Below are positions 52,285 to 61,361 of a stretch of DNA of 64,000 nucleotides, in pieces (position 1 is the first letter of the stretch; the number at the start of each line of letters is the position of its first letter). The DNA is from Gemmatimonadaceae bacterium. GTDB lineage: Bacteria > Gemmatimonadota > Gemmatimonadetes > Gemmatimonadales > Gemmatimonadaceae. The translations under genes and the position numbers were made by a program. Under the pieces are notes generated by a model, which worked only from the letters and a program-made list of their open reading frames with translations, did not search any database and was not told the DNA's origin. The DNA lies in the NCBI GenBank assembly GCA_020851035.1, contig JADZDM010000002.1:377995-441994 (forward strand), in the 5' to 3' direction.

Positions 52285-55200
52285 GTGTCGCTGCGTTCCC
52301 ACGCGTTCGCCCTCGCCGCCGCCGTTGCGCTCGTCACGGGGCTTCCGGCCCAACCAGTGGCGCCGCCACGTGGCGGCCGTCCTGCCGAGCGCCCACTGCC
52401 GCTCGACGCCACGCGCCAGTTCGCGCTCGACACCCGCGAGGGCACCTGGCTGTCGCTCGACGTCAGTCCCGACGGGCGGACGATCGTCTTCGACATGCTC
52501 GGAGACCTCTACACGATCCCGTTCGCGGGTGGCGACGCCACGCGGCTGACCAGCGGCCTGTCGTACGACGCGCAGCCCCGCTTCAGCCCCGACGGGAAGC
52601 GGGTGGTGTTCATCTCGGACCGCGACGGCGCCGACAACGTGCACGTGCTCGACATGGCGACGATGGCCGTGAGTGCGGTCACGCGCGGTAAGGCGTCGGT
52701 GTACCTCTCCCCCGACTTCTCGCCCGACGGCCGGTACATCGTGGCCAGCAAGGGCGGCTTCCGCGGCGGGTTGCCGAAGCTCTGGCAATACCACGTGGAT
52801 GGCGGCGCCGGCGTCGCACTCTACGCCGACCCGGTGCCGACGGTGCCCGGCACGGCGGTGCAGCAGGCCGGCGCGGCCTTCAGCGCCGATGGCCGCACGA
52901 TCTGGTACACGCAGCGCACCGGCGCGTGGAACTACAACGCGCAATTCCCGCAGTACCAGGTGTGGGCCTACAACCGCGAGACCGGGGAACGCGAGCCGAT
53001 GTCGTCGCGCTACGGCTCCGCGGTGCGCCCCACCCTCAGCGGCGACGGACGCTGGCTCGTCTACGGCTCGCGGCACGAGGAGAAGACGGGGCTGCGCATC
53101 CGTGACCTCGCCACCGGTGACGAGCGGTGGCTGGCGTGGCCCACGCAGCGTGACGAGATGGAGTCGCGTGCACCGATGGATGCGCTGCCGGGCATGAGCT
53201 TCACGCCCGACTCGAGGGAACTGGTCGCGAGCTACGGCAACCGCATCTGGCGCGTGCCGGTGGACGGAAGCGGGCAGACCGAGATCCCGTTCCGCGTGCA
53301 GGCCACGGTGGACGCCGGTCCCGAGCTGGCGTTCCGCTACCCGATCTCCGACAGCGCACAGTTCACCGTGCGACAGATCCGCGATGCCGTGCCCTCACCC
53401 GACGGCCGCATGCTCGCGCTCATCAGCATGGATCGGCTGTACGTGATGGAATGGCCGGGCGGCACCCCGCGCCGGGTCTCGACGCTCTCCGCGATCGAGG
53501 CGGATCCGGCGTGGTCTCCCGACGGCCGGTCGCTGGCGTGGGTGACCTGGACGAACGACGGGGGACGGTTGTACAAGGCCGGCATCACGGCGGCACGCGC
53601 AACGGGCGTGGTCGCGCTCAGCCGCGGCACCGGCACCTTGCGCCAGCCGGCGTGGGCACCGAACGGCACCCGCATCGTGGTCACGCAGACCGGGGCGCAG
53701 GGACGCCGCGACCAGACCGGCGTGACAGGCACCACGAACCTGGCCTGGTATCCGGCCGTCCCCACCGGCGCCGATGGCAGTGCCGCCACCGTGATCGCGC
53801 GCGCCGCCGGTCGCAGCCGGCCGCACTTCGTCACCCGCGACTCGTCGCGCATCTACCTCTCGTCCACGCAGAACGGGCTGGTCTCCATCCGCTGGGATGG
53901 CAGCGACGAGCAGCGACACCTGCGCGTGACGGGTCCGGCGTCGGGCCAGGGCGGCGATGACCACGATCTCTCCGAACTCGAGGCACCGCGGGTGACGGAG
54001 GAGCCGGGCTCGCCCGGTCCGCCAGCCACGCTCACGCTGATGTCGCCCACCGGCGACGTGGCGCTGGCGCAGATCAACAGCGACTTCTACACGGTCGTGG
54101 TACCGCCGCGTGGCGTGCAGGCGAACGTCAGCATCGCTGACCCGGCCACGGCCATCGTGCCCGTGCGCAAGCTCACTGACATCGGCGGGCAGTTTCCGGC
54201 GTGGTCCGCCGACGGTCGTCGCGTGCACTGGTCGATCGGCAACGCCCACGTGGTCTACGAGCTCGATTCCGCGGCCGCACGGGACGCGCTGCTGCGTGCC
54301 CGCCGCGACACGACGGTCGCCGACAGCCTCCGTCCGAAGCCATACCTGCCCGCCGAGCGCCGCATCCTGCTGCAGGCCCCGCGCGACCTGCCGCGCGGCA
54401 CGCTCGTGCTGCGCAACGCGCGCCTGATCACGATGCAGGGCGACGAGGTGATCGCGCGCGGCGACATCGTCATCCGGGACAACCGCATCGCCGCCGTCGG
54501 TGCGGCGGGATCGGTGGCGATCCCCACCGGCGCCACGTCGATGGACATGGCCGGCGCGACCATCATGCCGGGCTTCGTGGACACGCATGCACACCTGCGC
54601 GCGGAACGCGGCACCATCCACGAGGCGCAGCCCTGGGCCTACCTCGCGAACCTGGCCTACGGGGTCACCACCACCCGCGACCCCCAGACCGCCACCACCG
54701 ACGTGCTCACCTATCAGGACATGGTGGAGTCGGGACAGATCCTCGGCCCGCGCATCTACTCCACCGGCCCCGGCATCTTCGACCAGGACCAGATCCGCGA
54801 CCAGGAACATGCGCGCAACATGCTGCGACGCTACAGCAGCTACTACGACACCAAGACGATCAAGATGTACGTCGCCGGGGTGCGCCAGGTGCGCCAGTGG
54901 ATCATCAAGGCGGCGCGCGAGCAGTCGCTGATGCCCACCACCGAAGGCTCGCTGGACGTGAAGCTGAACCTCACCGAGACCCTCGACGGCTATCCCGGCC
55001 TGGAGCACTCGATGGGCATCACGCCACTGGGGCAGGACGTGCGGCAGTTCATGGCCTGGTCCAACCGCACCTACACCCCCACCCTGCTCGTGAACTACGG
55101 CGGCCCGTGGGGCGAGAACTGGTTCTACACCAAGGAGAACCCGTACGCCGACACCAAGCTGCAGACCTTCACCGCGTACGAGGAGCTCGCCACCAAGACG

Positions 55201-55680
55201 CGCCGCCGCATGGCCAGCATGCCGGGCGGCGGCACCATGGGCGGCTGGTTCCGCGACGAGGAGTACATCTTCCCGAAGCTCGCGGCCGACGCCACCGGCA
55301 TCCTCCGCGCCGGCGGCCGGCTCGGCATCGGCAGCCACGGCCAGCTGCAGGGCCTTGGCTATCACTGGGAACTCTGGGCAATGGCCACGGGCGGCATGAC
55401 GCCGCACGAGGCGCTGCGGGTGGCGACGGCCATGGGCGCGCAGGCCATCGGGCTGCAGGGCGACGTTGGCTCGCTCGAGGTGGGCAAGCTGGCCGACCTG
55501 CTGGTGCTGGCGAAGGATCCGCTCACCGACCTGCGCAACACGAACACGCTGCGCTACGTGATGAAGAATGGCCGGTTGTACGATGCGAACACGCTCGCCG
55601 AAGTGTACCCCACCCGCCGCGACGGGCCGGAGGTGCCGAACCGTCCGCGCGCCCCGGTCACGAAGGCCGGCGTGCGCTGA
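52285..55680 (+). CDS. Secreted TolB-like propeller / amidohydrolase fusion
   Basis: A protein of about 1131 residues. A signal peptide (RSHAFALAAAVALVTGLPAQ) is followed by a beta-propeller of TolB/WD40-PD40 units, for example VSPDGRTIVFDMLGDLY, FSPDGKRVVFISDRDGADN, FSPDGRYIVASKGG and SPDGRSLAWVTW. The last 430 residues form an amidohydrolase with LRNARLITMQGDEVIARGDIVI, PGFVDTHAHLRAERG (H-x-H), IKMYVAGVRQVRQW and GLEHSMGITP, ending in a LADLLVLAKDPL strand. Such fusions are frequent in Gemmatimonadota and may be peptidase-like. I start at a GTG with GGAG upstream (52285); an ATG 16 codons earlier (52237) is an alternative. Confidence 0.88.
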   Translation: MSLRSHAFALAAAVALVTGLPAQPVAPPRGGRPAERPLPLDATRQFALDTREGTWLSLDVSPDGRTIVFDMLGDLYTIPFAGGDATRLTSGLSYDAQPRFSPDGKRVVFISDRDGADNVHVLDMATMAVSAVTRGKASVYLSPDFSPDGRYIVASKGGFRGGLPKLWQYHVDGGAGVALYADPVPTVPGTAVQQAGAAFSADGRTIWYTQRTGAWNYNAQFPQYQVWAYNRETGEREPMSSRYGSAVRPTLSGDGRWLVYGSRHEEKTGLRIRDLATGDERWLAWPTQRDEMESRAPMDALPGMSFTPDSRELVASYGNRIWRVPVDGSGQTEIPFRVQATVDAGPELAFRYPISDSAQFTVRQIRDAVPSPDGRMLALISMDRLYVMEWPGGTPRRVSTLSAIEADPAWSPDGRSLAWVTWTNDGGRLYKAGITAARATGVVALSRGTGTLRQPAWAPNGTRIVVTQTGAQGRRDQTGVTGTTNLAWYPAVPTGADGSAATVIARAAGRSRPHFVTRDSSRIYLSSTQNGLVSIRWDGSDEQRHLRVTGPASGQGGDDHDLSELEAPRVTEEPGSPGPPATLTLMSPTGDVALAQINSDFYTVVVPPRGVQANVSIADPATAIVPVRKLTDIGGQFPAWSADGRRVHWSIGNAHVVYELDSAAARDALLRARRDTTVADSLRPKPYLPAERRILLQAPRDLPRGTLVLRNARLITMQGDEVIARGDIVIRDNRIAAVGAAGSVAIPTGATSMDMAGATIMPGFVDTHAHLRAERGTIHEAQPWAYLANLAYGVTTTRDPQTATTDVLTYQDMVESGQILGPRIYSTGPGIFDQDQIRDQEHARNMLRRYSSYYDTKTIKMYVAGVRQVRQWIIKAAREQSLMPTTEGSLDVKLNLTETLDGYPGLEHSMGITPLGQDVRQFMAWSNRTYTPTLLVNYGGPWGENWFYTKENPYADTKLQTFTAYEELATKTRRRMASMPGGGTMGGWFRDEEYIFPKLAADATGILRAGGRLGIGSHGQLQGLGYHWELWAMATGGMTPHEALRVATAMGAQAIGLQGDVGSLEVGKLADLLVLAKDPLTDLRNTNTLRYVMKNGRLYDANTLAEVYPTRRDGPEVPNRPRAPVTKAGVR

Positions 55681-55736
55681 TGCCGGCGTCGCTCCGCGAA
55701 GTTCCCTTCCCGTCCCTGGCACCGTGAGCGGCACAC

Positions 55737-56366
55737 ATGACTGACGAGCGGAACCGCACCCGTCGCACCTTCCTGAAGACAGCCGGCGTGCTCGCCGCCG
55801 GCGCGGCAGCAGGATGCGAACTGCAGACGCGCCTGCCTGCGAACGCCCCCGCCAGCGGCACAGCGGACCGCGACACGGGCTTCGACCGCCCACTGCTGGA
55901 TGCCGTCGCCGAGATCGTGCTCCCCGCCGAGCTGGGAACGAAGGGGCGCACGGCGGCGGTGTCGGCGTTCATCGAGTGGGTGGACGGGTACGAGCCGGTG
56001 GCGGAGGAGATGCACGGCTACGGCTATGCCGACATCCGGTACCTGCCGCCCGATCCCGCGCCGGCCTGGCGGGCACAGCTCGCCGGCCTCGACCTGCTCG
56101 CCCGCAAGTCATTGCAACGTCCCTTCGCACGCCTCGAGCCGGGGCCCCGCCTCGCGCTGCTGCAGGCCGCGATAGCCGGCGAGCGCGGCGACCGGCTCCC
56201 GGCACCGCTCGCCGCGCAGCACGTCGCGACCGCGCTGCTCGCACACTGGGCGGCCAGCCCCGACGCCCGGGATCTCGCGCTCGGTGCCCGCGTGCAGGCC
56301 GGCACCTGCCGCGTCCTCGGCGATGCGAACGCGCGCCCGCTGCCGCTCACCGGGCTCCGCGCATGA
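55737..56366 (+). CDS. Gluconate 2-dehydrogenase subunit 3 family protein (Tat-exported)
   Basis: A 209-residue protein with a twin-arginine signal: RRTFLKTAGVLAAGAAAGCE near 9-28. The mature part begins with DTGFDRPLLDAVAEIVLPAELGTKG, the pattern of the small gamma subunit (DUF1427/pfam13618) of membrane-bound GMC dehydrogenases such as gluconate and glucose dehydrogenase. The small subunit helps export of the catalytic subunit through the Tat system in a piggy-back manner. A cysteine in GCEL could also be lipid-modified. Its stop overlaps the GMC oxidoreductase ATG by 4 bp, so both are made together. Confidence 0.85.
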   Translation: MTDERNRTRRTFLKTAGVLAAGAAAGCELQTRLPANAPASGTADRDTGFDRPLLDAVAEIVLPAELGTKGRTAAVSAFIEWVDGYEPVAEEMHGYGYADIRYLPPDPAPAWRAQLAGLDLLARKSLQRPFARLEPGPRLALLQAAIAGERGDRLPAPLAAQHVATALLAHWAASPDARDLALGARVQAGTCRVLGDANARPLPLTGLRA

Positions 56367-57958
56367 CGACCATCGACGCCGACATCCTCATCATCGGCAG
56401 CGGCATCACGGCGGCGCTGATGGCCGCGCGGCTCGCCGAGACGACCACGCGGGGGATCACCGTCGTGGAGGCGGGACGCGCCACGACGCCGTTCGCCGAG
56501 CGCGCCCGTGCCCGTGCACGGTTCATGGCGTACGGCGAGAGCCCGTGGAAGCAGGATCACCTCGACGACCAGAACGCCTTCGGCACCGCCTGGGGGTTCT
56601 CGCCGAGCATGACCGTCGGCGGGCTGGCGATGCACTGGGGCGGCGTGGCACCGCGCTATTCGCCCGAGGACTTCACGCTGCGCTCGCTCTACGGCGTGGG
56701 TGACGACTGGCCGTTCACCTACGACGAGCTGGACCCGTTCTACCAGGAGGCCGAGGAGCGGATGGGGGTCAGCGGTGAACAGGGACCGGTTGCGCTCGAC
56801 CCGCGCGGCAAGCCCTATCCCCTGCCCCCGCTGCCGGTGAACCACAACCTGAAGCAACTGCAGGGCTGGGCCACGGCGGCGGGTATCGCGGCGTGGAGCA
56901 CGCCGTCGGCGAAGAACTCGGTGCCGCGTGACGGGCGTGCGCAATGCCAGCGCTGTGACACCTGCTATCCCGTCTGCCCATCCGGCGCGAAGTACTCGCC
57001 CGACTTCACCTGGGACGCGCTCGTCGCGGCGAACAAGGTCACGCTGCTCACCGAGACGCTGATCCGGCGGCTGGTGGCCGACCCGAAGACCGGGGCGATC
57101 GTGCGGGCCACCGGCAACCGCACCGACGCCGGCGGCGAGAAAGTGTCGATCACCGCGACGACGGTGGTGCTGGCCGCAGGCTTCACCTGGTCACCGCACC
57201 TGCTGCTGCTCTCGCGCGATGCCGCGCATCCCGACGGACTCGCGAACCGCAGCGGCATGGTGGGGCGCTACCTCGCCGGCCATCGCAACGTGAACGCCTA
57301 CGTCACGCTGCCGCTGGAGCTGTTCCCGGGGATCAATGCGCAGCATTCGCTGGTGTCCAAGCAGTTCATGCGGGTGCCGAAGTCGGGGCGATACCTGCGG
57401 CACGACCTGCGCCTCTGGGAGTCCGACGTGGGGCGCGAGCCGCGCCTGCGGAACGACGCGGGCGCGGTGCAGTTCGGCGACGCCCTCCTGGACGACTGGC
57501 GTGCGCGCGCGAAGGGAGCCACCGCCCGCGTGCGCGCGTACTACGACGTGCTCCCCGACCGCGACAGCCGCATCACCCTCGACAGTGCGCACACCAACCG
57601 GTTCGGCGACCCGATGCCGTCGCTCGCGTTCCGCGATGCACCGGAGAGTGCCGCGCTCCGTCCGTGGCAGGAGGAACAGGTCGCCGCGCTGTTCCGCCGC
57701 ATGGCGAAGGCCGGCAACGGCACCGTGCTCAAGATGGAGAACAGCGTCAACGACCTCGGGCAGGAGCACCCCGCCGGTGGGTGCCGCATGGGCAATGATC
57801 CCGCCACCAGCGTGGTGGACAAGTGGGGCCGCGCGCACGACCACGAGAACCTCTGGGTGGCCGGCGCGCCGACGCAGGTGAGCGCCTCGTGTTGCAACGG
57901 CACGCTCACGTTCGTCGCCAACGGACTGCGCACGGCATCGGCCATTGCGCGGGCCTGA
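56363..57958 (+). CDS. GMC-family oxidoreductase, catalytic subunit
   Basis: A 531-residue FAD enzyme. ADILIIGSGITAALMAARLAE at about 6-26 is the FAD-binding loop, MTVGGLAMHWGGVAPRYSPEDF is the typical second region, and the C-terminal part has HPAGGCRMGNDPATSVVD and NLWVAGAPTQVSASCCNGTLT with N-G-T. It lacks a signal peptide and probably travels with its Tat-exported partner. A cysteine cluster C-x2-C-x2-C-x3-C-P in QCQRCDTCYPVCPSGAK (near 193-209) suggests an iron-sulfur centre as in FAD-glucose/fructose dehydrogenases. No cytochrome c subunit follows, so its electron acceptor is unclear. Substrate: a sugar or alcohol, unknown. Confidence 0.88.
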   Translation: MTTIDADILIIGSGITAALMAARLAETTTRGITVVEAGRATTPFAERARARARFMAYGESPWKQDHLDDQNAFGTAWGFSPSMTVGGLAMHWGGVAPRYSPEDFTLRSLYGVGDDWPFTYDELDPFYQEAEERMGVSGEQGPVALDPRGKPYPLPPLPVNHNLKQLQGWATAAGIAAWSTPSAKNSVPRDGRAQCQRCDTCYPVCPSGAKYSPDFTWDALVAANKVTLLTETLIRRLVADPKTGAIVRATGNRTDAGGEKVSITATTVVLAAGFTWSPHLLLLSRDAAHPDGLANRSGMVGRYLAGHRNVNAYVTLPLELFPGINAQHSLVSKQFMRVPKSGRYLRHDLRLWESDVGREPRLRNDAGAVQFGDALLDDWRARAKGATARVRAYYDVLPDRDSRITLDSAHTNRFGDPMPSLAFRDAPESAALRPWQEEQVAALFRRMAKAGNGTVLKMENSVNDLGQEHPAGGCRMGNDPATSVVDKWGRAHDHENLWVAGAPTQVSASCCNGTLTFVANGLRTASAIARA

Positions 57959-57973
57959 GCCCAGCCCTCCGCC

Positions 57974-59056
57974 ATGCGCCACATCCTGCTCGCCCTGGCG
58001 ATGCTCGCCTGCACCAGCACCACCGTCGAGCCGCCGGTTTCGGACCCGTCGGCCACGCGCAGCTACCGGATGGGCTTCTCCGCGTTCCCGCCCGCGCCGG
58101 TGATCGCGCGCGCGGTGGCGAACCTGAGCATGTGGACGGCACGCGCCGACGCCGCGATCATCCACGTCGAGCCGCCGTGGGCAGCGATGCTCTCCGGCGA
58201 ACCACTGGCCGACATCGCGCGCCGCGAATTCGAGTGGCAGGTGGCACAGTTCCGCGCGCGCGGGATGGACGTGGTGGTCATCATCGATGCCACCAACGGC
58301 GTGGACCGGACCAGCGAGTCCGACGCACTGGTGACCGCGGGTCGCAGCATCACCGAGCCGGCGGTGCAGGCACTGTACCGCGAATGGGCGCGCACGCTGG
58401 TGGCGCAGATCAAGCCGGTGGCACTCGGGCTGGCGGCCGAGACGAACCTCATCCGCCTCGCCGCACCCGCGCGGGTGTACAGCGCCCTCGTGCAGATGAC
58501 GAACGCCACCGCTGCCGCCGTGCGCGCCGACGCCCCCGCCCTGCCGCTGTTCATCACGATCCAGGTCGAGACGGCCTGGGGCCGGCTGCAGGGTGGCACC
58601 ACGTTCATCGGCGTGGAGCAGGACTTCCGTGACTTCCCGTTCACGCAGATGATCGGGCTCTCGTCCTATCCCTACCTCGGCGGATTCCAGGAGCCCGCCG
58701 AGATGCCCGACGACTGGTACACGCGCCCGCTGGCCGGCCGCACCCTGCCGAGCCTCATCACCGAGGGTGGCTGGACCTCGGCGAACGTGGCGGCGACCGC
58801 GACACTGCGTGCGATCACCTCCTCGCCGGAGAAGCAGGCGCGCTGGTTCGCCCGCCAGATGCAGCTGGCCGACCGGCTCGCGCCGCGCTACTTGTTCCAG
58901 CTCCAGTTCTCGGACATCGACCTCGCGGCGTTCAACCTGGTGGACGATCCGCGCCTGCTGCCGTTCGCGCGCCTGGGGCTGGTGGACATGGCGCTCACGC
59001 CACGGCCCGCGCTGGCCGTGTGGGACGCCGCATTCGCCCGGCGTTACGCGCCCTGA
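57974..59056 (+). CDS. Lipoprotein with TIM-barrel glycosidase-like fold, unknown
   Basis: A 360-residue exported protein; HILLALAMLACTSTT at 3-17 is a lipobox with Cys near 13. The rest reads as a beta-alpha barrel: FEWQVAQFRARGMDVVVIIDATNG, KPVALGLAAETNLIRLAA, PLFITIQVETAWGRLQGG and LPSLITEGGWTSANVAAT. The glutamates in LAAETN and ITEGGW occupy the positions of acid-base and nucleophile in clan A glycoside hydrolases, which is my only argument for a hydrolase. It follows the GMC gene by 15 bp and may share its transcript. The 3' end overlaps the convergent gene by 13 bp. No named family recognised. Confidence 0.65.
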   Translation: MRHILLALAMLACTSTTVEPPVSDPSATRSYRMGFSAFPPAPVIARAVANLSMWTARADAAIIHVEPPWAAMLSGEPLADIARREFEWQVAQFRARGMDVVVIIDATNGVDRTSESDALVTAGRSITEPAVQALYREWARTLVAQIKPVALGLAAETNLIRLAAPARVYSALVQMTNATAAAVRADAPALPLFITIQVETAWGRLQGGTTFIGVEQDFRDFPFTQMIGLSSYPYLGGFQEPAEMPDDWYTRPLAGRTLPSLITEGGWTSANVAATATLRAITSSPEKQARWFARQMQLADRLAPRYLFQLQFSDIDLAAFNLVDDPRLLPFARLGLVDMALTPRPALAVWDAAFARRYAP

Positions 59057-60120
59057 TCCGTCTGTGCAGGCCAGTGCAGCGCCGCGGCAAGGTGCAACAG
59101 TGCGCGCTCCATCTCCGGCAATGCCGACCCCTCGCGGAAGGCGTCATCCCACGCACGCTGCACGGCGCCATCGCCGCTGATGCGCACTGACCGCGCCAGC
59201 CCGCGCACCGCCTCGGTGATGGCGTACGCCGTGAGCTTCCGCCGGGCCAACCCGTCGGCCAGCGTCACGCACTGCGCCACGAAGGCATACCCCTGCAGGC
59301 GGTAGGGCCACGGCTCGACCCGCTCGTGCAGCGAGAACAACGCAGCCCAGGCTGGAACGTCGCAGCGGTAGCGGCACGCTCCATCGTCGGCGGACGACAC
59401 GATACGCGCCGCCGCCATGCGGTCGAGTGCGCGCCGGATGGCGGACGTGGTGTAGCCCGTGGCCTGGGCGATGTCGGCGATTGCCGACCACGCACTGTCG
59501 CGCGCCAGCAGGTAGGCCAGCGCATCGGGGCGTGCACCGACGCCGAAGGCCATCCGCAGCCGCAGCATGAGCAGTGCCGTGTGGTGCACCGGCAACCGCG
59601 TGGCGCACGGGACACCGCCGGTCGCCGCTGCCGCCGTGTCCGTGTCGTCGGCTGCCGTGTCCGTGGCCGGCGCCGCGGGCGCGCCCTTCACCAGCGGCGC
59701 CCACCGGAAGTCCTTGCCACGCTCGTACGCCGTGACGGCGATGTTGCGCAGCTCGGCCTCCACCGACGGCGGGAAGGCGCGGGCGAGGTTGCGCGTGCGT
59801 TGCACGCTGAGCAGGTCCGACCAGCGGCTCACCCACGCATGCGTGGTGGCGGCCAGGGTGCGGTCGTGCGGGGCCAGCCAGGCGGAGGCGAGCAGCAGCG
59901 CCTCAGGATCGATCACCGGCGCCGGCGCGCCCACCGGCGGATCGCCAGCCGCGTCCAGCATCGCCCATTCGCGCCGGCAGGCCGTGGCCACCGCCGCCGT
60001 CAGGCGCGCCGCCACCAGCGCCAGCGACCGCTGGGCGTCGAGGTAGGCTGCGGGGCGGTCGATGGGCGCGGCGTCGAGATCCATCAGCACGGTGGTGAGT
60101 GGCTCCGTCTCCGGCTCCAA
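59044..60120 (-). CDS. Hypothetical protein with winged-helix-like segment
   Basis: A 358-residue cytosolic protein. The middle (about 175-250) contains helices LPVHHTALLMLRLRMAF and ALAYLLARDSAWSAIADIAQATGYTTSAIRRALDRMAAARIV, which match the pattern of a winged helix-turn-helix, with IADIAQATGYTTSAIRRAL as the recognition unit. A low-complexity alanine, threonine and aspartate linker (about 150-172) separates it from an N-terminal helical domain with REWAML and WAPLVK. I do not recognise the whole. It is probably a transcription regulator, but its targets are unknown. It is convergent with the preceding gene (13-bp overlap) and sits 53 bp upstream of the OmpA-domain gene's stop. Confidence 0.65.
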   Translation of the reverse strand: MEPETEPLTTVLMDLDAAPIDRPAAYLDAQRSLALVAARLTAAVATACRREWAMLDAAGDPPVGAPAPVIDPEALLLASAWLAPHDRTLAATTHAWVSRWSDLLSVQRTRNLARAFPPSVEAELRNIAVTAYERGKDFRWAPLVKGAPAAPATDTAADDTDTAAAATGGVPCATRLPVHHTALLMLRLRMAFGVGARPDALAYLLARDSAWSAIADIAQATGYTTSAIRRALDRMAAARIVSSADDGACRYRCDVPAWAALFSLHERVEPWPYRLQGYAFVAQCVTLADGLARRKLTAYAITEAVRGLARSVRISGDGAVQRAWDDAFREGSALPEMERALLHLAAALHWPAQTDQGA

Positions 60121-60173
60121 TCAGCCACCACCGTGTCCTGAAAGCAATTCTGCCGGCGCGGTCGCCGGTCAGG

Positions 60174-61361
60174 TCACCGCGACCTGGGTCGTGCGCGGCG
60201 CGCCGGCCGCGCGTTGCGCGGAGACTCGAGCTGCAGGTCGTCGAGCTGCTGCAGCGACGGGATCTCGGTGCCATCCGGGGCGATGAACTGCATCTCCACG
60301 CGGCGGTTGCGCGCATGCTCCGTGACCCCGGTGCCTCCCTGCTCGAGCTGGCTCTTGCCCTTCGCCACGTACTCCATGCGGCTGGCAGCGACGCCACGCG
60401 CGATCAGGTACTGCTGCACCGACACCGCGCGCCGCCGTGAGAGGGCGGCGTTGTAGGCGGCACTGGCACGCATGTCGGTGTGGCCGTACAACACGATCCG
60501 CACCTCCGGGAAGGCGCGCAGCGAATCGACCAGCGCGTCCAGTGCACGGCGCGATGCCGGTGACAGGTCCGAGCGGTCGAGCCCGAAGTGCACCCTGCTC
60601 GGCACACCGCGCAGCTCGCGCGGTGCATCCACTTTCACCGACGGACCGGCCGCCTCAGGCACCGGCGCGGCCGCCGGCATTACGGCCGCGGGGGCCGGTG
60701 TCGCCGGCGTTGCCGCCAGCACCGGCATCGGTGCCGGCGCCTCGGGCACCAACGTTCGCAATTCGGTCGCCAGGCGCTGCGCCGTCGCCTGCCACGCGCT
60801 GCAATCGGGGGCGCCCAGCAACGGGTGTTCGGCGCGCAGCAGCGCCATCTCCAGCGCCACCGCCCTGCCGATCACTGCGGTGTCGCGCGCACCGGCGCGC
60901 TGCGGATCCGACGCCACCAGCCACAGCTCGCGATTGCGCTCCGGGACGGCGGGCGTCGCACCGGTCAGCACACCCGCCCGCGCCAGCAGCTCGGCAGTGA
61001 GCCGGCCATCGTCGTTGCGCAGGTACGCCTCACGCGCCAGGGCCACATAGGCCGCCAGGCGCGCCTGCGGCATCGCCGCATTCCGCTGCGAGGCTGCACG
61101 GCCACGCGCCGCCGCCTCGAGCGAATCGAACCAGGCCAGGTCGCGCGCGATCACACCGTCACTGGTGCGATCGCCGCGTGCCGCGAAGCCCGCCGGCGCC
61201 GCCCTGCCCGGCCCGTCCGGGCGTGCCTGCGCGACCGCGGGACTCGCCGGTGCCGGCACCGGCTGGCGCACCGTCGGCACCGTCCGCACCTGCGCGGCCA
61301 CCGGTGCCGCCAAGCCAAGCGCCACCACTGCGGCGCAGAAGGTCTTCATCGTGGTGCTCAC
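60174..61361 (-). CDS. OmpA-family C-terminal domain protein
   Basis: A 395-residue exported protein with a signal peptide (MKTFCAAVVALGLAAPVAAQ; start GTG at 61361). An N-terminal region of about 270 residues is rich in alanine and arginine, with helices such as WQATAQRLATELRTLVPEA and a proline-alanine spacer. The OmpA-like peptidoglycan-binding domain follows (about 275-390): RVHFGLDRSDLSPASRRALDALVDSL, then IVLYGHTDMRASAAYNAALSRRRAVSV and AKGKSQLEQGGTGVTEHARNRRVEM. The aspartate and arginine in GHTD and NRRVEM are the usual diaminopimelate contacts. It overlaps the stop of the upstream outer-membrane protein gene by 4 bp (GTGA), so the two proteins are made together and probably function together. 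Confidence 0.88.
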   Translation of the reverse strand: MSTTMKTFCAAVVALGLAAPVAAQVRTVPTVRQPVPAPASPAVAQARPDGPGRAAPAGFAARGDRTSDGVIARDLAWFDSLEAAARGRAASQRNAAMPQARLAAYVALAREAYLRNDDGRLTAELLARAGVLTGATPAVPERNRELWLVASDPQRAGARDTAVIGRAVALEMALLRAEHPLLGAPDCSAWQATAQRLATELRTLVPEAPAPMPVLAATPATPAPAAVMPAAAPVPEAAGPSVKVDAPRELRGVPSRVHFGLDRSDLSPASRRALDALVDSLRAFPEVRIVLYGHTDMRASAAYNAALSRRRAVSVQQYLIARGVAASRMEYVAKGKSQLEQGGTGVTEHARNRRVEMQFIAPDGTEIPSLQQLDDLQLESPRNARPARRARPRSR

